Source: PWPS01 sp964573145 (GTDB lineage: Bacteria > Patescibacteriota > Minisyncoccia > Minisyncoccales > PWPS01). From it: a stretch of 42,844 nt of DNA. The stretch spans positions 1 through 42,844 of the forward strand of contig CAZNIM010000003.1 of the NCBI GenBank assembly GCA_964573145.1, written 5' to 3'. Made by a program: the position numbers and the translations under genes. Positions 1 through 6,406 of this stretch are shown here, one piece after another (within the stretch, counting starts at the first letter, position 1; every line of letters begins with the position of its first letter). The notes under the pieces were generated by a model. The model was given only the letters and a program-made list of their open reading frames with translations, made no database searches and was not told the origin of the DNA.

Positions 1-319
1 GACCGACGACGAGACCCATCATGATATAAAAGATAATCTGAGCAGCTCTGTTTACTACGTTAATCAGACAGATTACCGCCCAAGCGTCTCCGGGACAAAC
101 TCCTTCCTCAGCCGTAACTCCACTCGGAACTGAAGTTGTTCCTGCAGGTGCTACCCATTGATCTTCACTACACTCCATATGCCCCGGCTCACCGGACTGT
201 CCATACTCAACATCTCTTACCAAGACACATCCTTGAAGAGGAGCTTGTCCACTAACCAAAAGTGGAGCGGCGGTGAAAACCAGGGAGACCAATACTAATC
301 CCAATACTAATTTTTTCAT
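1..319 (-). CDS. Secreted, Cys-containing pilin-like protein, C-terminus beyond window edge
   Basis: This frame is open from an ATG at 319 to the left edge, so only the first 106 residues are visible. It starts with a lysine-rich, hydrophobic signal peptide (about residues 1-25). A short exported segment with four cysteines follows, and then the beginning of a hydrophobic helix (after the fourth Cys) that runs off the window. It sits 48 nt downstream of the T4SS-pilin-like gene on the same strand and has the same plan: signal peptide, short polar part, then membrane helix. I therefore infer a paralogous small pilin or pilin-like membrane protein of a type IV secretion or conjugation-type apparatus. 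The leader is A-rich with no Shine-Dalgarno site. The family assignment rests on context and architecture only, because the diagnostic second half is missing. Confidence 0.6.
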   Translation of the reverse strand, partial: MKKLVLGLVLVSLVFTAAPLLVSGQAPLQGCVLVRDVEYGQSGEPGHMECSEDQWVAPAGTTSVPSGVTAEEGVCPGDAWAVICLINVVNRAAQIIFYIMMGLVVG

Positions 320-367
320 AAGTGTTTTCTTTTTTTTACCGACCTTTATTAATTTGAAATAATAATT

Positions 368-748
368 TTAAGATGAAAACCCTCCTCCTCCGATCGTAAA
401 TTCAATCAATGCCAAGATAGCACGAGCGAAAAGAGCCACGAATAAACCGACTATCGTCCATTTTATCGTATTTATTCCTTTGGACACTTTGGTTGGATCT
501 CCTCCGCTTATCATAATGTAAAAGCCACCGATAACAACCATCAGCACCACGAGCGCCACTCCCAAATATATCAAAAGGTTGGTCAGGGCGGTTAAAAACT
601 CTCCTATAGTATCAAACTGTATCGGATTTTCAATCGTAATGGATCCATTACCGTTATTGTTCCCGAAAACCATTAGCGGAGTAAGAGAGACGCCGGCAAG
701 CACAATTAACGAAAAAATGTGTCTTTTGCGCTTTTTAAGATTATTCAT
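368..748 (-). CDS. T4SS pilin-like small membrane protein (PF18895-type)
   Basis: A 126-aa protein with a basic N-terminus, a cleavable or uncleaved hydrophobic segment (about residues 11-28), and two C-terminal transmembrane helices. The helices are separated by a short loop with the motif SGGDPTKVSKG, the hallmark of the patescibacterial T4SS-pilin/TrbC-VirB2-like family. By family knowledge such proteins resemble major pilins of type IV secretion systems and may serve in DNA uptake or pilus assembly. I chose the ATG at 748: it overlaps the methyltransferase stop by 8 nt and puts the signal peptide at the N-terminus, whereas the longer frame would start inside the methyltransferase. It precedes a second pilin-like gene. 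No VirB4 or VirB6 gene is visible in the window. Confidence 0.75.
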   Translation of the reverse strand: MNNLKKRKRHIFSLIVLAGVSLTPLMVFGNNNGNGSITIENPIQFDTIGEFLTALTNLLIYLGVALVVLMVVIGGFYIMISGGDPTKVSKGINTIKWTIVGLFVALFARAILALIEFTIGGGGFSS

Positions 749-1265
749 TTTTCTTTTTTTTATAAATGAATCCGTAATGATGCATCCCCGCTTGAAACTC
801 TTCTTCAAGCTTAAAGCCGGCCTCCTCGGCCAGCCCTTTGACTTCTTCCGGGCCAATCTTAGCTATGGAGGGAGCAAGAGTCGAATCGAGTCGCCATTCA
901 ACCACTAAAAGAATCCCGTCCGTTCTCAAAATTCGCTCCGCTTCGGAAAAGACCTTTTTCCTGTCTTCCACTTGGAAAAGAAAATTGGTCATAAGCACCA
1001 AATCAACCGAATCCGATCTTATTTCGGTTCCTTCTTCTATATTTTCCCTGATAATTTTGATGTTGGAAATCGACTCTCTTTCCACCTTTCCACGTAAAGC
1101 CGAAAGTGGTTCTTCCAAAAGGTCGACGGCGTAAACTATCCCGTCTTCCAGTTTCTTGGATAAGGGAATTACCCAGCCACCGGATCCGCATCCGAAGTCG
1201 GCGGCGGCCATCCCTTTTTCGAGAGGTAAATCGTCAATTATCTCCTCGGGTTTTATGAAGTTCAT
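741..1265 (-). CDS. Class I SAM-dependent methyltransferase
   Basis: A 174-aa Rossmann-fold methyltransferase, the size of a single catalytic domain. Motif I (ADFGCGSGG, residues 22-30) binds S-adenosylmethionine. The acidic end of the second strand (YAVDLLEE), the SVDLVLMTNFLF segment (motif IV region) and the ILRTDGILLVVEW segment follow in the usual order (Methyltransf_11/25/31-like). The substrate cannot be told from sequence. The gene begins 1 nt after the gyrA stop and overlaps the pilin-like gene by 8 nt, so it lies inside the MBL-gyrA-pilin transcription unit. Small free-standing methyltransferases of this type are often annotated UbiE-like, but this organism gives no sign of quinone synthesis, so I would not name it that. 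Confidence 0.8.
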   Translation of the reverse strand: MNFIKPEEIIDDLPLEKGMAAADFGCGSGGWVIPLSKKLEDGIVYAVDLLEEPLSALRGKVERESISNIKIIRENIEEGTEIRSDSVDLVLMTNFLFQVEDRKKVFSEAERILRTDGILLVVEWRLDSTLAPSIAKIGPEEVKGLAEEAGFKLEEEFQAGMHHYGFIYKKKKNE

Positions 1266-1266
1266 T

Positions 1267-3720
1267 TTAAAAGCAAGTTATCGATGCGACTTCATCTCCT
1301 TTTCCGAGCTTCATCACTCTTACTCCTTGAGTGGATCTTCCCAGCTTGGAGATTTTGTCGATGCTTGTTCTTATAACTTTACCTTTTTTCGAGATGGAAA
1401 CCAAATCTTGATCTTCGGTAACCACTCTGGCGGAGATTATTTCTCCCACTTTGGAAGCATTACTGAGCGTCTTTAATCCGACTCCACCTCTTTGCTGCGG
1501 TCTGTATTTTTCAACGTCGGTTCTTTTACCGTATCCCTTTTCGGTCATTATGAACAGGTACTGATCCTCTTTTCCGTTTTCTATGATTCCCATGTCGATA
1601 ACGACGTCTCCCTTTTTCAAGTCTATTCCCTTAACTCCCATCGCTTGCCGGCCCATCGGTCGAACCTCTTCTTCGTCAAAGCGGATAGCTTTTCCTTTAC
1701 GGGTAACTATTATTACGTCGTCTTTACCGGTCGTCTTTCTGACTCTTTTCAACTGATCGTCTTCTTTGAGTCCCAAAGCGATCAGTCCCGACCTTCTTAT
1801 ATTCTTGAATTCATCCAAAGAGGTCTTCTTTACCTTTCCTTTTTCGGTGACCATAATCAGATTTTCTATCTTTCCGTCTTTTCCGTCCTTGTCGAGCGGT
1901 ATGGCGGCCAAAACCGATTCATCCGAAGAGAGCTCCAAAAAGTTGAGTATTCCTCTTCCACGAGCCGCTCTGGACCCCTCGGGGACTTTATAGACCGGTA
2001 CTCGGAACACTTTTCCGGTATCGGTGAAAAACAACAAGTCGTCATGGGTATTGGCTTGAATGAAGTGTTCAACCACATCATCCTGACTGGTCTTCATTCC
2101 CAGCATTCCCTTACCCCCTCTTTTTTGCTTTCTGTAAGCCGAGGGATTGATTCTCTTTATGTAGCCTCCGTTGGTAATCGTCACTATGGCCGATTCTTTC
2201 GGAATCAAGTCTTTTTCTTTAATGCTTCCGAGCGGATGCTCGTTAACTTTGGTTCTTCGTTTATCATCGAATTTCTCTTTCATTTCCAAAAGTTCATCCT
2301 TGACCACTCCCTTTATTTTTTCTTCACTCTTCAATATCTCGGTCAAATTTTTAATTATCTCTTTCTTTTCTTTCAGCTCATTTTCAACTTCGACTCTCTC
2401 CAGTTTGGCCAAGCGGTGAAGCCTCATTCTCAAGATCGCTTCCGCTTGCAATTTGCTCAAATCGTAATCTTTCATCAAGTTCTTGCGAGCGTCGTCCTTG
2501 TCTTCGGAACCCTTAATGGTGGCGATTATCTTGTCGATATCGACCAAGGCCTTATAAAGACCTTCCAAAATATGGGCTCTGTCTTTGGCTTGTCCCAAGT
2601 CGTATTTAATTCTTCTGGTAATCACCTCTATTCTGTGCTCCAGATAGTATTCGAGCATCTCGACGAGACTCAAAACTCGCGGTTGAATTCCGTCGATAAG
2701 AGCAATCATGTTCAAGTGAAACTTCTTCTGCAAAGAGCTGAAGTTGTAAAGTCTGTTCAAAACTTTTTGCGGATAGGCGTTTCTTTTCAGTTCGACAACG
2801 ACTCTCATTCCGTCCCGATCCGATTCATCTCTGATATCTCTGACTCCGTCGAGCTTGCCGTCCTTAACCAATTTGGCGAATTCTTCGACCATCTTCGATT
2901 TTCTCACTCCGTAGGGAATTTCGGTTATTATTATCATCTCGTCCTTTCCGTTTTCCACTATTTCCGCTTTTCCTCTCATTCTGATTCCGCCCTTTCCTTG
3001 AGAATAAGCGGTTATGATTTGCTCTTTGTTGAATATCTCTCCTCCGGTCGGAAAGTCGGGGCCTTTTATGAACTCGAAAAGATCTTCGGTGTCCGCTTCC
3101 GGGTTTTCCAGAAGATGAACTGCGGCATCAACGGTTTCTCCCAAATTATGAGGAGGAATACTGGTCGCCATTCCGACGGCGATTCCCAGAGAACCGTTCA
3201 AAAGCAGTTGCGGAACCGGTGACGGAAGAACCGTCGGTTCTTTTTTGGTTCCGTCGTAGTTATCGATAAAATCAACCGTATCCTTATTTATGTCGTCGAG
3301 CATGACATCTCCGATTTGAGACAGCTTGGCTTCGGTATATCTTTGGGCTCCGGGAGGATCGTCGTCAATCGATCCGAAATTACCTTGACCCTTAACCATC
3401 GGATAGCGTAAAGAAAAATCCTGAGCCATTCTGACCATCGAATTATAAACCGCACTGTCACCGTGAGGATGATAGCGAGCCAGAGTCATTCCGACTACAC
3501 TGGCCGATTTTCTGTATTTGGCTCCGGGAGTAAGTCCGTCTTCTTTCATCGTGTAAAGAATTCTTCTGTGAACCGGCTTTAATCCGTCCCGGACATCGGG
3601 AAGAGCTCTACCGACGATAACCGACATCGCATAATCGATGTACGACTTCTTCATCTCTTCCTCTATGTTCCTGGGTTTTACGTACCCTATATCCTTTTCC
3701 TCGAAGTTTTCATCTTCCAT
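1267..3720 (-). CDS. gyrA: DNA gyrase subunit A
   Basis: An 817-aa breakage-reunion subunit of DNA gyrase, which introduces negative supercoils with GyrB in the cytoplasm. The N-terminal half holds the winged-helix/tower region: the catalytic tyrosine is Tyr128 in AQRYTEAKLS, and the quinolone-determining region is HPHGDSAVYNS (residues 84-94). The C-terminal beta-pinwheel carries a GyrA box QKRGGKG (residues 532-538), which separates it from ParC. The residue equivalent to E. coli Ser83 is Ser89, but that equivalent to Asp87 is Asn93. It starts 22 nt after the MBL gene and ends 1 nt before the methyltransferase. GyrB is not in this window. Length is slightly below the E. coli protein (875 aa). 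Confidence 0.97.
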   Translation of the reverse strand: MEDENFEEKDIGYVKPRNIEEEMKKSYIDYAMSVIVGRALPDVRDGLKPVHRRILYTMKEDGLTPGAKYRKSASVVGMTLARYHPHGDSAVYNSMVRMAQDFSLRYPMVKGQGNFGSIDDDPPGAQRYTEAKLSQIGDVMLDDINKDTVDFIDNYDGTKKEPTVLPSPVPQLLLNGSLGIAVGMATSIPPHNLGETVDAAVHLLENPEADTEDLFEFIKGPDFPTGGEIFNKEQIITAYSQGKGGIRMRGKAEIVENGKDEMIIITEIPYGVRKSKMVEEFAKLVKDGKLDGVRDIRDESDRDGMRVVVELKRNAYPQKVLNRLYNFSSLQKKFHLNMIALIDGIQPRVLSLVEMLEYYLEHRIEVITRRIKYDLGQAKDRAHILEGLYKALVDIDKIIATIKGSEDKDDARKNLMKDYDLSKLQAEAILRMRLHRLAKLERVEVENELKEKKEIIKNLTEILKSEEKIKGVVKDELLEMKEKFDDKRRTKVNEHPLGSIKEKDLIPKESAIVTITNGGYIKRINPSAYRKQKRGGKGMLGMKTSQDDVVEHFIQANTHDDLLFFTDTGKVFRVPVYKVPEGSRAARGRGILNFLELSSDESVLAAIPLDKDGKDGKIENLIMVTEKGKVKKTSLDEFKNIRRSGLIALGLKEDDQLKRVRKTTGKDDVIIVTRKGKAIRFDEEEVRPMGRQAMGVKGIDLKKGDVVIDMGIIENGKEDQYLFIMTEKGYGKRTDVEKYRPQQRGGVGLKTLSNASKVGEIISARVVTEDQDLVSISKKGKVIRTSIDKISKLGRSTQGVRVMKLGKGDEVASITCF

Positions 3721-3742
3721 ATCTTTTAAAGTTTATTATCTT

Positions 3743-4408
3743 TTAAGTTTGTGGTTCCAATTTATAAAGCTTTATCTCACCTTCCGAAATGTCACTCGAT
3801 GAAACGGATGCCTTCTCCACCTCTTCGACGTCTTTTTTACCCATCGCTTTCAAAAAGGCTTCCGGCCCTTCCAGATCCAATTTCAATCCCGGAATCTTGT
3901 AATGCATCGGAATTACCGCTTTCGGCTCCAGTTGAGAAACTATCTTCGAAGCGGTCTTGGCTCCGATGGTGTACTTTCCTCCGATCGGAACAAGTAAAAT
4001 ATCAACTTCTCCGATCTCTTTTATCTGGGCGTCGGTAAGTTCACTTTGTCCGAAATCTCCCAAGTGACAAACAGTCATTCCTTCCGATTCGATCATATAT
4101 ATCGTATTGGTTCCTCTCTCTTTTCCCTTTTGATCGTCATGATAAGAAAAAATCCCCCTGATAAGGGTATTTTGTACTTCGTATTCACCCGGTCCGTCGA
4201 TAACGAAAGCTTCTTCGTTTACCGCGTCGAGGTTACTGTGATCGCCGTGATCGTGACTGACCAGGACCATTTCAACATTTTTTTTATAAAGCTTCAGCCC
4301 GGTCGATTCGTCGTAGGGATCGGTCAGGATTGAAACTTTCTCTCTTGATTTTCTCTCTTTTTTACAGGAGATATAAAAACAGGACTGTCCGTACCATTTG
4401 AAATCCAT
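3743..4408 (-). CDS. MBL-fold metal-dependent hydrolase (Lactamase_B_3 / UPF0173-like)
   Basis: A 221-aa metallo-beta-lactamase-fold protein. The zinc motif SHDHGDH is at residues 51-57 (His52, His54, Asp56, His57), followed by a CHLGDFG segment and a terminal MHYK histidine, all in the order expected for the small single-domain MBL hydrolases of the UPF0173/Lactamase_B_3 group. The start MDFKWYGQSCFYI is typical of that group (usually K/Y-x-G-H/Q-S). It has no signal peptide, so it should be cytoplasmic. The substrate is unknown for the family. It is the first gene of the leftward transcription unit that continues into gyrA, with a clear promoter 39-67 nt upstream. Confidence 0.85.
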   Translation of the reverse strand: MDFKWYGQSCFYISCKKERKSREKVSILTDPYDESTGLKLYKKNVEMVLVSHDHGDHSNLDAVNEEAFVIDGPGEYEVQNTLIRGIFSYHDDQKGKERGTNTIYMIESEGMTVCHLGDFGQSELTDAQIKEIGEVDILLVPIGGKYTIGAKTASKIVSQLEPKAVIPMHYKIPGLKLDLEGPEAFLKAMGKKDVEEVEKASVSSSDISEGEIKLYKLEPQT

Positions 4409-4446
4409 ATTCTTTTTCGGTTATTTTAATTTATTTACACTTACTC

Positions 4447-4475
4447 ATTTTAACAGGCGGACTTGAAAAAATCAA
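4447..4475 (-). promoter_or_regulatory. Sigma70-type promoter of the MBL-gyrA unit
   Basis: Read on the minus strand, TTGATT (4475-4470) and TAAAAT (4452-4447) are separated by exactly 17 nt. Predicted start is near 4440, giving a leader of about 32 nt with no Shine-Dalgarno site. The -35 box lies immediately next to the divergent rpsA -35 box, so the two promoters are interleaved and probably cannot be occupied by polymerase at the same time. Confidence 0.6.
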
Positions 4476-4490
4476 GATATTATGTAGAAT
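4463..4490 (+). promoter_or_regulatory. Sigma70-type promoter of rpsA
   Basis: TTGAAA (4463-4468) and TAGAAT (4485-4490) are spaced by 16 nt. The start is predicted near 4497, which leaves an unusually long leader of about 114 nt before rpsA. It overlaps the divergent MBL-gyrA promoter. Confidence 0.55.
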
Positions 4491-4519
4491 TGATATCCGA
4501 TGGCTTTTGAAAGAGTCTC

Positions 4520-4597
4520 GGTCCGAAGCTCTAACGCCGTCACCAATTATTAACCAATCGGAACGCAATCATTCGGACCAAATCGCTGAAGCGTTCC
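4520..4597 (+). promoter_or_regulatory. Structured rpsA leader with two interlocking inverted repeats
   Basis: Within the rpsA 5' UTR, GGTCCGAA (4520-4527) is complementary to TTCGGACC (4572-4579), and GGAACGC (4560-4566) is complementary to GCGTTCC (4591-4597). The two pairings interlock, so the leader can form a pseudoknot or switch between two exclusive helices. The 3' helix ends 13 nt before the start codon. S1 autoregulation through its own leader is known in E. coli, but this leader resembles no family I recognise. Confidence 0.45.
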
Positions 4598-4610
4598 ACA
4601 AAAAAAGAAA

Positions 4611-5660
4611 ATGAAGGAACAATTACAAGAAAAAAATCTTTTGGATATCCCTCGCGAGGGATCGATAGTCGAAGGTGAGATAGTCGGAAAAGGTCGCGCG
4701 GCGGCCTATGTCGATTTGGGTATCTTCGGAACCGGAATAATCTTCGGTAAAGAATTTTATCAAGCCAAAGACGAACTGAAAGACTTGGAAAACGGTGAAA
4801 CCGTTTCAGTCAAAGTGGTAAAGATAGACGGAGAAGAAGGTTATGTTGAACTTTCCCGTCATCAAGCGAGAAAAGATATGGCTTGGGGAGTTCTGGAAGA
4901 GAAAAAAGAAAACAGCGAAACGATAACCGTAAAGATAGAGGGAGCCAACAAAGGTGGGCTTCTGGCAAAGCTTTTCGGAATTTCGGCCTTTCTACCCTCT
5001 TCTCAGCTTTCTTCGGAAAATTATCCTCATGTCGAGGGTGGTGACCGTGACGAAATCTTAAAAGAGCTTCAAGAATTGGTCGGAGAAAAATTGGATGTCA
5101 GAATACTCGACCTCTCCAAGGACGACGAAAAGATAATTCTCTCCGAAAAGATCAGAGAGATGGAAAAGAAAGAAGAAGCTCTCGAAGAATACGAAGAGGG
5201 AGATGTCGTGGAAGGCAAGATTACCGGAATCGTCGATTTCGGTGCCTTTATCAAGTTCGGAGAAGGAATCGAAGGATTGATTCACATCTCGGAACTCGAC
5301 TGGAGTCTGGTCTCCGATCCGTCCGACATTCTGGAAGAAGGGCAAAAGATAAAAGCGAAGATAATAAAGATTGCCGACGGAAAAGTCTTTCTTTCCCTGA
5401 AAGCACTTAAAGAAGACCCGTGGAAAACGATAAAAGAGAACCGTTCTCGAGGAGACGTTATCGAAGGTAAAGTAACCAAGATAGTCTCTTTCGGAGCCTT
5501 TGTCGAGCTGGAATCGGGAATTCAAGGACTGTGCCACATCTCGGAATTCGGAACCAAAGAAAAGATGGAGGCCGAATTGGAAGTCGGTGAAAGTTACAAC
5601 TTTGAAATTCTTTCGATCGACGCCGAAGATCACAGATTGAGCCTCAGAGTCAAAAAGTAA
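4611..5660 (+). CDS. rpsA: 30S ribosomal protein S1 (four S1 domains)
   Basis: A 349-aa protein made of four consecutive S1 OB-fold RNA-binding domains (about residues 16-83, 101-179, 196-264 and 280-348). The last two have the canonical pattern G-x-V-x-x-I-x-x-F-G-A-F followed by GLIHISEL or GLCHISEF. S1 binds mRNA on the small ribosomal subunit and helps start translation of weakly structured or Shine-Dalgarno-poor messages, which fits this window, where nearly all starts lack a Shine-Dalgarno site. Four domains is the short form seen in Gram-positive and patescibacterial lineages; E. coli has six. It is monocistronic: own promoter, long structured leader, and an intrinsic terminator directly downstream. 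The start codon is preceded only by an A-rich stretch. Confidence 0.9.
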   Translation: MKEQLQEKNLLDIPREGSIVEGEIVGKGRAAAYVDLGIFGTGIIFGKEFYQAKDELKDLENGETVSVKVVKIDGEEGYVELSRHQARKDMAWGVLEEKKENSETITVKIEGANKGGLLAKLFGISAFLPSSQLSSENYPHVEGGDRDEILKELQELVGEKLDVRILDLSKDDEKIILSEKIREMEKKEEALEEYEEGDVVEGKITGIVDFGAFIKFGEGIEGLIHISELDWSLVSDPSDILEEGQKIKAKIIKIADGKVFLSLKALKEDPWKTIKENRSRGDVIEGKVTKIVSFGAFVELESGIQGLCHISEFGTKEKMEAELEVGESYNFEILSIDAEDHRLSLRVKK

Positions 5661-5680
5661 GAAGAGCAGTTTTTAAACTA

Positions 5681-5707
5681 AAAGGAGCCTCTTCGGGCTC
5701 CTTTTTT
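5681..5707 (+). terminator. Intrinsic terminator of rpsA
   Basis: GGAGCC (5684-5689) pairs with GGCTCC (5696-5701) across a TCTTCG loop, followed by six T residues. The stem is extended by A-T pairs on both sides. It lies 21 nt after the rpsA stop codon. Confidence 0.85.
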
Positions 5708-5722
5708 GTTTGTCTCTTTTTG

Positions 5723-5795
5723 TCTCTCCGGCAGGACTCGAACCTGCATTTGCAGCTTAGGAGGCCGCCGCTCTATCCCGTTGAGCTACGGAGAG
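5723..5795 (-). tRNA. tRNA-Arg (anticodon CCT)
   Basis: A complete cloverleaf on the minus strand: acceptor stem CTCTCCG/CGGAGAG, D arm GCTC/GAGC, anticodon loop CTCCTAA in a five-pair stem, T arm GCAGG-TTCGAGT-CCTGC, discriminator A. CCA is not encoded. The anticodon reads AGG. It has its own consensus-like promoter just upstream. Confidence 0.95.
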
Positions 5796-5805
5796 TAGTG
5801 TGACG

Positions 5806-5834
5806 ATTATACTTCAACGAGAGAGCTTTTTCAA
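5806..5834 (-). promoter_or_regulatory. Promoter of tRNA-Arg(CCT)
   Basis: On the minus strand TTGAAA (5834-5829) and a perfect TATAAT (5811-5806) are 17 nt apart. Transcription would begin about 4 nt before the tRNA 5' end. Confidence 0.7.
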
Positions 5835-5866
5835 ACCGTAAACAACTGATTTAAATTAGCTGTGGG

Positions 5867-5966
5867 AGGTTAGACCTTGCACAAATCTGACAGGTATAGG
5901 TTCCCCACCCCTCTGAGTTAAAAATAGGTTAGACCTATCCTGAGTTGGAAAATAGGTCTAACCTAT
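5867..5966. repeat. Three copies of the palindromic 11-mer AGGTTAGACCT
   Basis: AGGTTAGACCT occurs at 5867-5877 and 5926-5936, and in reverse orientation (AGGTCTAACCT) at 5954-5964. Each copy is itself palindromic (arms AGGT/ACCT). Copies two and three are extended to 15 nt (5924-5938 and 5952-5966) and are exact reverse complements of each other across a 13-nt spacer. A partial copy (AGGTATAGGTT) lies at 5892-5902. The group sits upstream of the tRNA-Arg(CCT) promoter. It could be operator sites or a remnant of a mobile element; no gene lies next to it. Confidence 0.7.
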
Positions 5967-5989
5967 CCGAAATGAACTTGTGAGCTTGG

Positions 5990-6170
5990 GTAATAAATGG
6001 ATTGGGTTATTAAAAAAACTTGTTTGTTTAAGGGTTTTTGGGGTGGTTTTAGTTTTTAGAGAATGATTTTGGGGAGTTGTTTTAGATTTTGAGTGAATGG
6101 TTTTAAAGTTTTTTAAGATAAAGTTTTGGGGTGGTTTTAGAGATTTTGAGTCATAAATATAGATTTGGTT
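5990..6170. repeat. Non-coding low-complexity tract with degenerate direct repeats
   Basis: I see no credible gene in this stretch. The plus strand is T/G-rich and C-poor. A 15-mer TTGGGGTGGTTTTAG recurs at about 6038 and 6126, with a weaker version between. The segment GGTTATTAAAAA followed by GTTTAAGGG recurs at its two ends (about 6004-6034 and 6167-6194); the distal copy forms the tRNA-His terminator and the proximal copy looks like a decayed duplicate. The transcript of the minus strand would be A/C-rich and largely unstructured. Confidence 0.55.
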
Positions 6171-6195
6171 ATTAAAAAGACCCCGTTTAAGGGGT
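6171..6195 (-). terminator. Intrinsic terminator of the tRNA-Arg(TCT)/tRNA-His unit
   Basis: Read on the minus strand, ACCCC (6195-6191) pairs with GGGGT (6184-6180) across TTAAAC, followed by a T run (6178-6174). It lies about 9 nt downstream of the tRNA-His 3' end. Confidence 0.7.
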
Positions 6196-6203
6196 TTTGG
6201 ATG

Positions 6204-6279
6204 GGCGACCGACGGGACTCGAACCCGCACAAAATCTCGGACCACAACCGAGTGCTTTACCGATTAAGCTACGGCCGCC
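6204..6279 (-). tRNA. tRNA-His (anticodon GTG)
   Basis: A minus-strand cloverleaf with acceptor GGCGGCCG/CGGTCGCC, including the extra G at -1 opposite C73 that identifies tRNA-His. The anticodon loop TTGTGGT sits in a CTCGG/CCGAG stem. CCA is not encoded. It starts 4 nt after the mature end of tRNA-Arg(TCT), or 1 nt after its encoded CCA, so the two are one transcript. Confidence 0.96.
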
Positions 6280-6283
6280 ATGG

Positions 6284-6357
6284 CCTCTCCGGCAGGACTC
6301 GAACCTGCAGTCTACGGATTAGAAGTCCGTTGCTTTATCCAGTTAAGCTACGGAGAG
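6284..6357 (-). tRNA. tRNA-Arg (anticodon TCT)
   Basis: A minus-strand cloverleaf with acceptor CTCTCCG/CGGAGAG, anticodon loop CTTCTAA in an ACGGA/TCCGT stem, T arm with GTTCGAG, and discriminator G. An encoded CCA follows (6283-6281). Its acceptor and T arms are nearly identical to those of tRNA-Arg(CCT) 500 nt away, suggesting an old duplication. Confidence 0.95.
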
Positions 6358-6378
6358 TTGCTAATTAAAAGCGAACTT

Positions 6379-6406
6379 ATTATACAAATTGGCTGAATTT
6401 AGTCAA
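6379..6406 (-). promoter_or_regulatory. Promoter of the tRNA-Arg(TCT)/tRNA-His unit
   Basis: On the minus strand TTGACT (6406-6401) and TATAAT (6384-6379) are 16 nt apart. The -35 box overlaps the stop codon of the upstream cohesin-like gene. Confidence 0.65.

Noticed and set aside
1492..3222. Long open frame (576 aa) on the plus strand inside gyrA
   Set aside because: It is the reverse-strand shadow of gyrA. Its translation is Phe/Ser/Arg-rich with no domain, and gyrA is unambiguous.
5958..6368. Small frames on both strands across the tRNA-His/tRNA-Arg region
   Set aside because: They run through the tRNA genes and the low-complexity tract; the cloverleafs explain the conservation.
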